Positions 19,243 to 27,402 of a DNA stretch of 64,000 nt are shown piece by piece (within the stretch, counting starts at the first letter, position 1; the number at the start of each line of letters is the position of its first letter). The DNA is from Limosilactobacillus caccae (GTDB taxonomy: Bacteria; Bacillota; Bacilli; Lactobacillales; Lactobacillaceae): assembly GCF_900156885.1 (NCBI RefSeq), contig NZ_FTOY01000010.1:62001-126000 (forward strand), given 5' to 3'. The notes under the pieces are model-generated. The model made no database searches. It saw only the letters and a program-made list of their open reading frames with translations, and was not told where the DNA came from. The position numbers and the translations under genes were made by a program.

Positions 19243-20022
19243 TTACTTGTTTAGCAGGTCTTTCTTAAATTCATCAAAGTACTTACTATCAATCATTTTC
19301 ATCTTCGGGAAGCTCTTCATCAGCCGCCGTTGGTTCCAGCTCAGCCGCCGCTGGTCAAGCTGCTTATCTAAGCGGGCAACAAAAGACCGGTGCCAGTTTT
19401 CCAGGTGGTAACGCAACTCTGGCTTTTCTTCTGGAAGTGCTTGTTCGAACCGTTGCCGGAGCTTTCGCCGGTAGGCCGCCACCCGTTCATCCCATTGCTG
19501 GGTAGTTGTGTGGAACTTTTCTACACTAATAATTGTTAAGACTGTGTCTGTCCCCATCACCACGAAAATGATCAGGGCCAACATGCCGTGGGTAAGCCCC
19601 TCTTCCCAGTTGATTATGCGCTGCACAAATGGCTGGATAAAGCGGACCAATAAGACAACCCCAATCCCCCAAAAAAGGGAAATTGCCGGGGCGACCCGTC
19701 CCTGGATATTACCCTTGAGGTGTGAATAATCCCATAGTTTCATGTGGAAGGTCTTTTCTAAAAACAAACTTGCCACGTACTCGAAAATCGAGGCGACAAT
19801 AAAGCCAACGATAAATAATAACAACAGATTATGCTGAACCGGCTGGGTGGTGATCAGGATTGTCGTCACCGCAAAACCATACACCGGACAATAAGGGCCA
19901 AACAAAAAGCCCCGGTATGCCAACTGGTGGTCCTTAATTGAGCAGTAAAACGTCTCCCAAAGCCAGCCAATAAACGAATATGTAAAAAATAAGACAATGA
20001 TTTCTGAAAGTGAATAGGCCAC
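19243..20022 (-). CDS. CmpB-type putative ABC transporter permease (PF06541-like)
   Basis: A 259-residue membrane protein with about six helices in the first 150 residues and a charged, cytoplasmic C-terminal tail rich in Arg and Gln. SFIGWLWETFYCSI and YRGFLFGPYCPVYGFG-like segments are hallmarks of the family called putative ABC-transporter type IV. No ATPase partner is adjacent apart from the soluble ABC-F gene upstream, so transport is not shown. The biochemical role is unknown. Confidence 0.75.
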   Translation of the reverse strand: MAYSLSEIIVLFFTYSFIGWLWETFYCSIKDHQLAYRGFLFGPYCPVYGFAVTTILITTQPVQHNLLLLFIVGFIVASIFEYVASLFLEKTFHMKLWDYSHLKGNIQGRVAPAISLFWGIGVVLLVRFIQPFVQRIINWEEGLTHGMLALIIFVVMGTDTVLTIISVEKFHTTTQQWDERVAAYRRKLRQRFEQALPEEKPELRYHLENWHRSFVARLDKQLDQRRLSWNQRRLMKSFPKMKMIDSKYFDEFKKDLLNK

Positions 20023-20064
20023 GTGAGTCCCTCCTTTGAAACCATTGTCTCATAACTGTCTTTA

Positions 20065-21609
20065 TTATTTCAAACTAAGCTTTTCGACATTCAAAACCTT
20101 ATCAAGCCAGCCGCGGTAGAAACTCTGCTCGTGGCTAACCAGGATCAAGTTGCCCGGAAATTCCTGCAGGGCCTTCTTGAGTCCCTCTTTCGTCTCGTCG
20201 TCAAGGTGGTTGGTTGGCTCGTCCATGATTAAGAAGTTGCATGGTGTTAGCTCCAGGATTGCCAGCTTAACCTTGGTCTGCTCACCACCAGACAGGAGGT
20301 TCATCTCCTTCATTGTGTTGGCGGCGTTGATTCCTGCCCGCGCTAATTTAGTCCGGATCGTCTTCGGTTGCATCGTCGGGAACAGATTTTGAATCGTCTG
20401 CAGGGGCGTCAAAGTTGGGTCATCCCACTCGAGGTCCTGGTCGAAGTAGTTGATCTTCGCTGACGGGGAAAAGGAGGAGGTCCCACCAAGTGACGGAATC
20501 TTCTTCAAGATTGACTTGATCAATGTTGACTTCCCCACCCCGTTAAAACCAGTGAAGAGGAGTTTCTCCCCCATCGTCATTGAAAAAGTAACTGGGGCAA
20601 GCAACGGCCGCTTTCCATACCCAACAGATAATTTTTCAACCCGCAAGGCATTCGCCGACCCGGTATTTTCATACGGGAAGTGGAAGGTTGCTTTTAAGTT
20701 GTCCTCTGGTGGGTCAATCTTTTTCATCCGCGCAAGCATCTTCTCCCGGGACTTCGCCATCGTTGACTTTGACCCGGCCTTGTTCTTACGGATGAACCGC
20801 TGGGCCTTTTCAATTACTACCTGTTGCTTTTCGTATTCCCGCTCCTGGGCCTCTTTTCGTTCTTCTTTTTGCCGCATCGCCTGCTGGAAACTTCCCCGGT
20901 ACTTGGTGATTTTACCAAACGATACGTCACAGATAGTGTTGGTTACCTGTTCCAAGAAGTCATAGTCGTGGGAAATAATCATTGCCGCCCCAGCAAAGTC
21001 ATTTAAGTACTCAATCAGCCATTCAATGTGGGCGGTATCAAGGTAGTTTGTCGGTTCATCAAGCAAGATTACGTCTGGCTTTTCCAGCAGCATCTTGGCG
21101 AGGATAATTTTCGAACGTTGTCCCCCACTCATTTCGGAGACAACGTGGTCCTTGCCGATATCAGCCAATCCTAGCCCGTTCATTACCCGTTCTACTTCGG
21201 TCTCGATCTCGTAGAAGTTATGTGCATCAAGCGTTTCCTGGATTCTTCCCGCTTTTGCCAGCAACTCATCGTCCATCTTTTCCGCATAGTCGGCGTAGAG
21301 CTGGTTCATCTGATCATTAAGCTGGTAAAGGTCAGTAAACGCAGTGTGCAGGAACTCAATCAAGGTCATCCCCTTTGGAATATCAACATACTGGTCAAGG
21401 TAGCCAATCTTGGCCCCCTTTTGCCATTTGACACTCCCTTCGACCGGTAGCACCTTGCCAATTAAAATTTTAATCAGGGTACTCTTTCCTGCCCCATTTT
21501 GGCCAACGATCCCCATGTGCTCGTGCTTTTCTAGTTGAAAGCTAGCATCTTCGTAGAGCTTTTTATCCGCATAGCTCATCGTCAGGCCTTCAACATCTAG
21601 TACTGCCAT
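20065..21609 (-). CDS. ABC-F family ATPase (YkpA/YbiT-like translation factor)
   Basis: A 514-residue soluble protein with two ABC domains and no membrane helices. First domain: GQNGAGKST, MSGGQRSKIILA and VILLDEPTNYLD. Second domain: GFNGVGKST, LSGGEQTKVKLA and FLIMDEPTNHLD. A charged linker between them (about residues 240-310) is the ABC-F P-site tRNA interaction motif region. The family acts on ribosomes rather than in transport; whether this one relieves stalling or antibiotic action is not shown. GGAGAGAGAT precedes the ATG. Confidence 0.9.
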   Translation of the reverse strand: MAVLDVEGLTMSYADKKLYEDASFQLEKHEHMGIVGQNGAGKSTLIKILIGKVLPVEGSVKWQKGAKIGYLDQYVDIPKGMTLIEFLHTAFTDLYQLNDQMNQLYADYAEKMDDELLAKAGRIQETLDAHNFYEIETEVERVMNGLGLADIGKDHVVSEMSGGQRSKIILAKMLLEKPDVILLDEPTNYLDTAHIEWLIEYLNDFAGAAMIISHDYDFLEQVTNTICDVSFGKITKYRGSFQQAMRQKEERKEAQEREYEKQQVVIEKAQRFIRKNKAGSKSTMAKSREKMLARMKKIDPPEDNLKATFHFPYENTGSANALRVEKLSVGYGKRPLLAPVTFSMTMGEKLLFTGFNGVGKSTLIKSILKKIPSLGGTSSFSPSAKINYFDQDLEWDDPTLTPLQTIQNLFPTMQPKTIRTKLARAGINAANTMKEMNLLSGGEQTKVKLAILELTPCNFLIMDEPTNHLDDETKEGLKKALQEFPGNLILVSHEQSFYRGWLDKVLNVEKLSLK

Positions 21610-21813
21610 CTATCTCTCTCCTTACTATTTGTTACGAATTAAAACTGGTGTCCATACTATCACACTTTTGGCACCGCCTTCAATTTATTACAATTGTGTA
21701 ACATTGAGCAGTTTAAGGTATTTTTCACATCTTCTTCACAATATCATCATATAGTAGATAATGCACTGAGTTGCATTTATTGATAAATACTAGAATTATA
21801 AAATCAGGAGTGA

Positions 21814-22860
21814 ATGATTATCGCTAAGAAGAAAGTTATGTCAAAAGTTCTCGCTGCCGCGCTAGGTGCTGCTGGTGCCCTTGCTGTTACCAACACCGCT
21901 AGTGCTGACACCCAAGTGCAAGTTCAATCTGGAGATACCGTTTGGAATTTTGCCCAACAATACTCAACGACAATTGATTCCATCTCCACTACTAACCAAT
22001 TAGCTGACCCTAACTTGATCTACGTTGGTCAACAATTAGTTATCCCAACGTCTGCCATCAGTACTGCTTCAGCTGCTGCCAGTGTTGCTGTCCCAACGGC
22101 AACTGACAACACTACTGCCAGCCAAGTAGCAGAACAAACAACAACCCCAAACCAAGCAACAACGATTGCGGCGGCTACTTCTGCATCTGCAGTTTCCCAA
22201 ACCAACGCATACAACATTGCTGACCAAGCACAACCACAAACTGTTGCCACTACTGACAACACTGTTGCCCAGTCTAGTGCTGCAAACCAAAGCACCACTG
22301 CGCAAGTAAGCGCAGTTGCTTACAACGTCAACACTAACCAAAACAGTGGCTACGCCAACGCTAAGATTACATTAGCTGCTACCCCAAGTACCACTGCCAC
22401 TGCAGCTTCTACTGCTAACAGTGCTACCCCAGCAAGTGCTACCACTGTGCAAAGCACCGCTGCCGTTTCAGCAACCCCTGCAACGCAAGCTGCTGCCGGT
22501 CAAGGTAACGGCTCAACTGCTTCAGCTGTCGCTACTGCCCAATCAATGGTTGGTGTCCCTTACGTTTGGGGCGGTAACACCCCAAGTGGTTTTGACTGCT
22601 CTGGCTTAGTTCAATACTCATACGGCCTAGGCTCAAACTACCGGACTACTTACCAACAAACTAACCTCGGTGCCCACAAGTACGACGTTCAAAACGCCCA
22701 AAGTGGTGACCTCTACTTCTGGGGCCCTGACAGTGCTCCTTACCACGTTGCAATCGCAGAAGGTAATGGGCAATACGTTCAAGCACCAGCACCAGGACAA
22801 AATGTTCAACAAGGAAACATTAAGTACTACACTCCTAGCTTCTACATTAGCATGAACTAG
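21814..22860 (+). CDS. Secreted LysM and NlpC/P60 peptidoglycan hydrolase
   Basis: A 348-residue secreted protein. A signal peptide ends near ASA-DT (about residue 31). One LysM domain (about 34-78) binds peptidoglycan. A 150-residue Ala/Thr/Ser/Gln-rich linker follows, then an NlpC/P60 endopeptidase domain (about 240-348) with Cys262 in FDCSGL and His311 in YHVAIAEG. It probably cuts stem peptides. Codon choice is strongly biased toward CCA, CAA and AAC, suggesting high expression. The ATG at 21814 is only three bases after AGGAG; an ATG at 21838 is the alternative. Confidence 0.9.
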   Translation: MIIAKKKVMSKVLAAALGAAGALAVTNTASADTQVQVQSGDTVWNFAQQYSTTIDSISTTNQLADPNLIYVGQQLVIPTSAISTASAAASVAVPTATDNTTASQVAEQTTTPNQATTIAAATSASAVSQTNAYNIADQAQPQTVATTDNTVAQSSAANQSTTAQVSAVAYNVNTNQNSGYANAKITLAATPSTTATAASTANSATPASATTVQSTAAVSATPATQAAAGQGNGSTASAVATAQSMVGVPYVWGGNTPSGFDCSGLVQYSYGLGSNYRTTYQQTNLGAHKYDVQNAQSGDLYFWGPDSAPYHVAIAEGNGQYVQAPAPGQNVQQGNIKYYTPSFYISMN

Positions 22861-22872
22861 GATATGTCCTGC

Positions 22873-22916
22873 TAAAAGGCAACGGCTGAATCGCCGTTGC
22901 CTTTTCTTATTAAATT
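22873..22916 (+). terminator. Terminator after the LysM-NlpC gene
   Basis: AAAAGGCAACGGC pairs with GCCGTTGCCTTTT and a T-rich tail follows. Confidence 0.85.
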
Positions 22917-22928
22917 TTAATAATCCAG

Positions 22929-22957
22929 TTGACACTAGATATAACATTCGCTATACT
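22929..22957 (+). promoter_or_regulatory. Promoter of the Trp importer leader
   Basis: TTGACA at 22929 and TATACT at 22952 with a 17-base spacer. Confidence 0.8.
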
Positions 22958-22987
22958 AATGACAATCAAACACGAGGAGTAAAGATT

Positions 22988-23035
22988 ATGAATTACCAAA
23001 GCATTAACGTTAATATTCGTTGGCAAAGCCGGTAG
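22988..23035 (+). CDS. Leader peptide with a Trp codon, upstream of the Trp importer
   Basis: A 15-codon open frame, MNYQSINVNIRWQSR, starting eight bases after GAGGAG (22974-22979). The Trp codon (TGG) is at 23021-23023, four codons before the stop. Right after it AGCCGG (23027-23032) can pair with CCGGCT (23087-23092), and a terminator stands at 23112. This is the layout of transcription attenuation by ribosome stalling at a Trp codon. Only one Trp codon is present, fewer than in classical trp leaders. Confidence 0.7.
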   Translation: MNYQSINVNIRWQSR

Positions 23036-23111
23036 ACTGGGTTGTTCCGTCATGGATGCGACCTGGATAGACAGATTGCATCTGTGCCGGCTGAGTTTGG
23101 TATTCATTTTC

Positions 23112-23145
23112 AGTCCGCATGGATCCACATGCGGACTTTTTATTT
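23112..23145 (+). terminator. First leader terminator (attenuator)
   Basis: AGTCCGCATG pairs with CATGCGGACT, followed by T5. It lies between the leader peptide and trpX. Confidence 0.85.
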
Positions 23146-23154
23146 TGCTTTGTC

Positions 23155-23190
23155 AAAAACGAGGGTCCCATGTGGGCGCTCGTTTTTTTG
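23155..23190 (+). terminator. Second leader terminator
   Basis: AAAAACGAG pairs with CTCGTTTTT, with inner TCCCA/TGGG pairing, ending in T7. It lies 30 bases before the trpX start, in tandem with the first. Confidence 0.75.
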
Positions 23191-23219
23191 TATCATTATT
23201 CAAATGAGGTGAGTTTATT

Positions 23220-24212
23220 ATGAAGAGAATGTATGGTCTAATTGCGATCCTAGTCGCCTTTCTCTGCTTTGCATTTTTCAGGGAAAATAACGGCTTCACA
23301 CAAAGGCAAAAAGTTCCGACCGTCGGGGTGCTAACCTTAATGCACCACCCCGCCCTCGACGAGATTTATAAGGGCTATGTCGATGAGTTAGCCCGCGAAG
23401 GTTATCACGACGGGAAAAACATTAAGATTGAGTACCAAAACGCGAATGGTGACCAAAGTAACCTGAAGACAATGGCTTCAAAGCTCGTCGATGACAATTC
23501 CACTGTCTTATTTGGAATCACCACCCCGGCGGCCCAAGCACTAGCCAATTCAACCACGAAGACCCCAATTGTCCTTGGGGCCGTTACTGATCCGAAGAGT
23601 GCCGGCCTGGTTAAAAATAACCAACATCCCGGAGCAAACATCACTGGGATTTCCGACCAAGCGCCAATTCACGAACAACTAGGCTTGATTAAGCAATTCC
23701 TGCCGAAGATGAAGACCCTGGGGGTAATCTACACATCTAGTGATGCCTCAGCAGTCGCTGGTTTCCACCAAATTAAGCAGGAATGTAAGAAGATGGGGAT
23801 CAACCTCAAGTCTTACTCAATCGCCAACAGCAACGACTTAAACCAGGTATCCGAACAGATGCTTAGTCAAGTAGACGCCGTAATCGTCCCTACCGACAAT
23901 ACAATTGCTGGTGCCATGCAGACCCTGGTCAAAAACGCGAATGCCGCAAACAAACCGGTCTTCCCCGCTACCGATACAATGGTTAAGCAGGGCGGGGTTG
24001 CCACGTACAGTGTTAACCAACGCGAACTAGGGGTGCAAGGCGCCAAGATGACCGTCCAGGTGCTCAAGGGCAAGAAACCAGCGAATATGCCAATCGAATA
24101 CATCAAGCACGGGACACCGGTCTTAAACCTAAAGCAAGCACAAAAGCTGAACTTAAACATCCCCCCACAATTTGAAAAAGCAGCCACCACGAAAGGAGAG
24201 GTTTACAAATGA
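23220..24212 (+). CDS. trpX: ABC transporter substrate-binding protein, tryptophan type
   Basis: A 330-residue extracytoplasmic binding protein of the ABC_sub_bind (DUF534) family, with an N-terminal membrane anchor (residues 5-20) and no lipobox. VGVLTLMHHPALDEIYKG opens the mature domain, and GAVTDPKSAGLV with ITGISDQ form the hinge region typical of the family. The family in lactobacilli and streptococci is predicted to carry tryptophan; the Trp leader peptide in front supports that here. GAGGTGAG precedes the ATG. It overlaps the permease gene by four bases. Confidence 0.85.
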   Translation: MKRMYGLIAILVAFLCFAFFRENNGFTQRQKVPTVGVLTLMHHPALDEIYKGYVDELAREGYHDGKNIKIEYQNANGDQSNLKTMASKLVDDNSTVLFGITTPAAQALANSTTKTPIVLGAVTDPKSAGLVKNNQHPGANITGISDQAPIHEQLGLIKQFLPKMKTLGVIYTSSDASAVAGFHQIKQECKKMGINLKSYSIANSNDLNQVSEQMLSQVDAVIVPTDNTIAGAMQTLVKNANAANKPVFPATDTMVKQGGVATYSVNQRELGVQGAKMTVQVLKGKKPANMPIEYIKHGTPVLNLKQAQKLNLNIPPQFEKAATTKGEVYK

Positions 24213-25108
24213 GTCTAATCGTATCATCAATCGGGCAAGGATTATTATGGGCACTACTTGGGCTCGGCCTTTACCTGACATTTAGGATCTTAGACTTTGC
24301 GGATATGACCGTTGAAGGAACCTTCCCCCTGGGAGCTGCCACTGCTGTCGCCGCAATCACCCACGGCGTTAATCCCTTCGGGGCGACACTATTGGCCATC
24401 GGGGCAGGGATGCTCGCCGGCCTGATCACCGGGCTCCTCTATACCAAGGGAAAGATTCCGAGCCTGCTTGCCGGAATCCTGACGATGACCGCCGCATATT
24501 CAGTCAACCTCCGGATCATGGGGAAGTCAAACGTGTCCCTCCTCGGCCAAAAGACACTCTTTAGTGGTGACTTTATGCAAAGTCTCCCCCAGTACTTCGA
24601 CAGTGTCTTCTTAGGGGTCGCCGTTATTGCAATCGTCACCGTCCTCCTGGTATTCTTCTTAGCTACCGACTACGGTCAAGCTTTTATTGCCACGGGTGAC
24701 AACCCCACGATGGCGAAGTCCCTGGGAATTCACACTGATACAATGGTAATCGTCGGACTGATGGTTTCCAACGGGATGGTTGGCCTTTGCGGTGCTTTAA
24801 TTGCCCAAAACAATGGTTATGCCGACATTAACATGGGGATTGGGACCATCGTGATCGCCCTCGCCTCAATCATTATCGGGGAAGTGGCCTTTGGGGAGTT
24901 AACCTTAAACCAACGGCTAGTCGCGGTCACTCTCGGAAGTATTATCTACCGGATCATCTTACTCGCCGTTCTCCAACTCGGTTTCTCCGCAAACGACCTC
25001 AACTTGATTTCATCAGTCGTCCTCGCTATCTGCATGATGTTGCCGCAACTAGAAGAACACGTTCACCTCAAAAAGCCAATCTTAAAGGGGGTCCAGCCAC
25101 ATGACTAA
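24209..25108 (+). CDS. trpY: ABC transporter permease, tryptophan type
   Basis: A 299-residue permease of the branched-chain-type (BPD_transp_2) fold with about nine helices. GLYLTFRILDFADMTVEGTF at the N terminus and the later QNNGYADINMGIGTIVIALA are characteristic of the partners of ABC_sub_bind proteins. It overlaps trpX by four bases (ATGA) and the ATPase gene by eight, so the three are translated together. Substrate is inferred from the leader. Confidence 0.87.
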   Translation: MSLIVSSIGQGLLWALLGLGLYLTFRILDFADMTVEGTFPLGAATAVAAITHGVNPFGATLLAIGAGMLAGLITGLLYTKGKIPSLLAGILTMTAAYSVNLRIMGKSNVSLLGQKTLFSGDFMQSLPQYFDSVFLGVAVIAIVTVLLVFFLATDYGQAFIATGDNPTMAKSLGIHTDTMVIVGLMVSNGMVGLCGALIAQNNGYADINMGIGTIVIALASIIIGEVAFGELTLNQRLVAVTLGSIIYRIILLAVLQLGFSANDLNLISSVVLAICMMLPQLEEHVHLKKPILKGVQPHD

Positions 25109-25865
25109 GCCAATCTTAGAATTACAAGATGTTAAAACCATTGTTAATAAAGGAACTTCAAATGAAACCATGATTCTCAAGGGGATTAACCTTAAAATTA
25201 ACGCCGGTGACTTCATTACTATTGTGGGGACAAACGGGGCCGGAAAGTCCACCCTCTTCAACGTCATCGGTGGCAACCTCCGGGCTGACGAAGGAAAAAT
25301 TCTCCACGACGGCAAGGACATCACCCGGACCACCGAAGAACAGCGGACAGCCTTCCTCGCCCGGGTCTTTCAGGATCCTAAATTAGGAACCGCTCCCCGG
25401 ATGACCGTTGCGGAAAATATGCTGCTGGCAACAAAACGGGGTGAACACCGTTACCTCATCCCCCGCAAGTTAAAACCCAACATGGACCGTTTTACAACCC
25501 TTGCCGCCACAATGAATAATGGTTTAGAAAACCGGATGACCACCGCCACCGGGGCCCTCTCCGGCGGGCAACGACAAGCATTAAGTTTCTTAATGGCAAC
25601 ACTAAAGCGGCCAGATGTCCTGCTGCTTGATGAACACACTGCCGCTCTGGACCCTCACACCAGTTTCAACCTCCTCCACGCCACTAACGAGCGGATTACC
25701 AAGGACCATCTTACTGCATTAATGATCACCCACCACTTAGAAGATGCCTTGACTTACGGTAACCGCCTAATTGTCCTTAAAGACGGGCAAATCAAAGCAG
25801 ACTTCCGCGGTGCAGAAAAGCAGCAGCTAACGGTCAAAAAACTTTACCAATACTTTGAAGATTAG
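25101..25865 (+). CDS. trpZ: ABC transporter ATP-binding protein, tryptophan type
   Basis: A 254-residue ABC ATPase with Walker A GTNGAGKST, Q-loop RVFQDPKLGT, signature LSGGQRQALSFLMA, Walker B VLLLDEHTAALD and switch histidine in ITHHLEDA. Walker B is followed by HTAALD where most importers have PTSALD, usual in this subfamily. It energises the TrpX-TrpY importer and is the last gene of the operon. Confidence 0.88.
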   Translation: MTKPILELQDVKTIVNKGTSNETMILKGINLKINAGDFITIVGTNGAGKSTLFNVIGGNLRADEGKILHDGKDITRTTEEQRTAFLARVFQDPKLGTAPRMTVAENMLLATKRGEHRYLIPRKLKPNMDRFTTLAATMNNGLENRMTTATGALSGGQRQALSFLMATLKRPDVLLLDEHTAALDPHTSFNLLHATNERITKDHLTALMITHHLEDALTYGNRLIVLKDGQIKADFRGAEKQQLTVKKLYQYFED

Positions 25866-25886
25866 CGTTGTCAATATATCAATTAA

Positions 25887-25934
25887 AAAGCAAAGCCGGA
25901 AAAAATGGTTACTTCTCCGGCTTTGCTTTTTTAC
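25887..25934 (+). terminator. Terminator after the Trp importer operon
   Basis: AAAAAGCAAAGCCGG pairs with CCGGCTTTGCTTTTTT. Confidence 0.88.
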
Positions 25935-26014
25935 GGCACTTAAGAATTACCCCTTAGCGCTCCACACTAATTTGGCGTAAAATAATTATCAGTTTGTTAT
26001 AAGGAAGAATCAAA

Positions 26015-27350
26015 ATGAACGAATTATTTGAACATACTTCAATCAAGCGTGCCTACTTTACCCTGGCAATGCCAGTAGTCTTGAGCATGGCAGTTACCTT
26101 AGTTTATAACATGGTCGACACTTTTTTCGTTGCCAAAACTGGTAACCCGAACCTAGTTGCTGGGGTTTCACAAGGTGCCCCGATTTTCACCCTGATGATT
26201 GCGATTGGCGATATCTTTGGCCTCGGTGGAAGTTCCGTTATTTCCCGACTCTTTGGTGAACGGAAGGATAAACTAGCCCGGTTTGTCAGTGGCTATTGTT
26301 TTTACGCCCCCATCATCTGCGGGATCCTCGTAACCATCATTATGGTCGTCTTCCAGACCCCGATCCTGCACATGCTCGGTGCCTCCCCAGCAACCTGGAA
26401 ATACGCCCGCGAATACTACCTTGTCATGGCCTGGGGGGGCAGCCTTCGTAATCTTCGGCCTCTCACCGACGAACATCTTACGAACGGAAGGACTCGCCCT
26501 CCAGTCGATGATTGCTAGCATGGTGGGGACCGGGATTAACATTGTCTTAAACCCGATCTTCATCTTCACCTGCGGCCTGGGAGCTGCTGGTTCCGCCCTA
26601 GCAACGGTGACTAGCAACGTTATCGGTGATATCTTGATGATCTATTTCTTACGGGTAAAAAGTAAAAAACTATCGACGTCCATCCATGAAACCAAGATTA
26701 GTCGGAAACTCCAACTGGAAATCTACGCCATCGGGATTCCCGCTTCCATCACCAACATCATGGCGACCTTTGCGATGGCAATGACGAACCGCTTCTTAAT
26801 TGCCTACGGAGCTGATAGTGTCGCCGCAATGGGAATTGCCCTCAAGGCAAACATGATTATCAACATGGTGATGGTCGGTTTTGCTTTCGGGGCGCAACCA
26901 TTAATTGGTTATGTCTATGGTGCAAAAGATGAAGCCCGTTTTAACAAGGTCGTCAAGTTTGACATCCAGGTTGTCGCTAGCCTCGCAATCGTCCTGACGG
27001 TCCTCCTCTTTATTTTCGCCCCGCACGTTATCCGTTTCTTCATGAATGATCCACAAATTGTTAGTGAAGGGGCAATGATGTTGCGCTGGTTGTCAGTTTC
27101 CACCACCCTCGCCGGAACCGTCCTGGTCTTTACCACCATGTTCCAGTCAATGGGGAAGGCTAATCCGGCATTCTGGCTATCATTCTGCCGGCAAGGGCTT
27201 ATCTTTGGCATTGCGATCACCATTCTGACCAAGCTCTTTGGCTACACCGGGATCCTGGCTGCCCAAGCGCTGGCCGATGTCTTGACCTTTATCCTTGCTC
27301 TCATCTTTTACCACTTCTACCGGCCGCATTTTAAAAATAATAATCATTAA
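26015..27350 (+). pseudogene. MATE-family efflux transporter, interrupted by a one-base frameshift
   Basis: Two overlapping frames together make one MATE (NorM-type) exporter of about 445 codons. The first (26015-26518) holds helices 1 to 4, with MVDTFFVAKTGNPNLVAGVS. The second continues with AAFVIFGLSPTNILRTEG and the rest to 27350. The join falls at a run of seven G (26433-26439): with six G the text would read continuously as AWGAAFVIFG. So one extra G breaks it. It may be a true loss, a slippage switch, or an assembly error. The intact protein would expel drugs or cations with Na+ or H+. AAGGAAG precedes the start. Confidence 0.85.
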
Positions 27351-27352
27351 AG

Positions 27353-27400
27353 AAAAGCCGCACCCCGCTTACTGGGATGCGGCTTTTGCCGTCGTTATTC
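27353..27400. repeat. 48-bp direct repeat, copy 1 (terminator)
   Basis: Identical at 47 of 48 bases to 33721-33768. It contains the terminator hairpin AGCCGCAC/GATGCGGCT and ends in TTATTC, which reads on the minus strand as the last two codons of trxA (GAA TAA). Here it sits two bases beyond the adhesin stop codon and 2 bases after the MATE stop codon. Confidence 0.92.
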
Positions 27401-27402
27401 AA

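Noticed and set aside
26379-27350. Separate gene starting MPPQQPGNTP
   Set aside because: The first 18 residues come from the wrong frame of the MATE coding sequence; the rest is the MATE C-terminal part after a frameshift.
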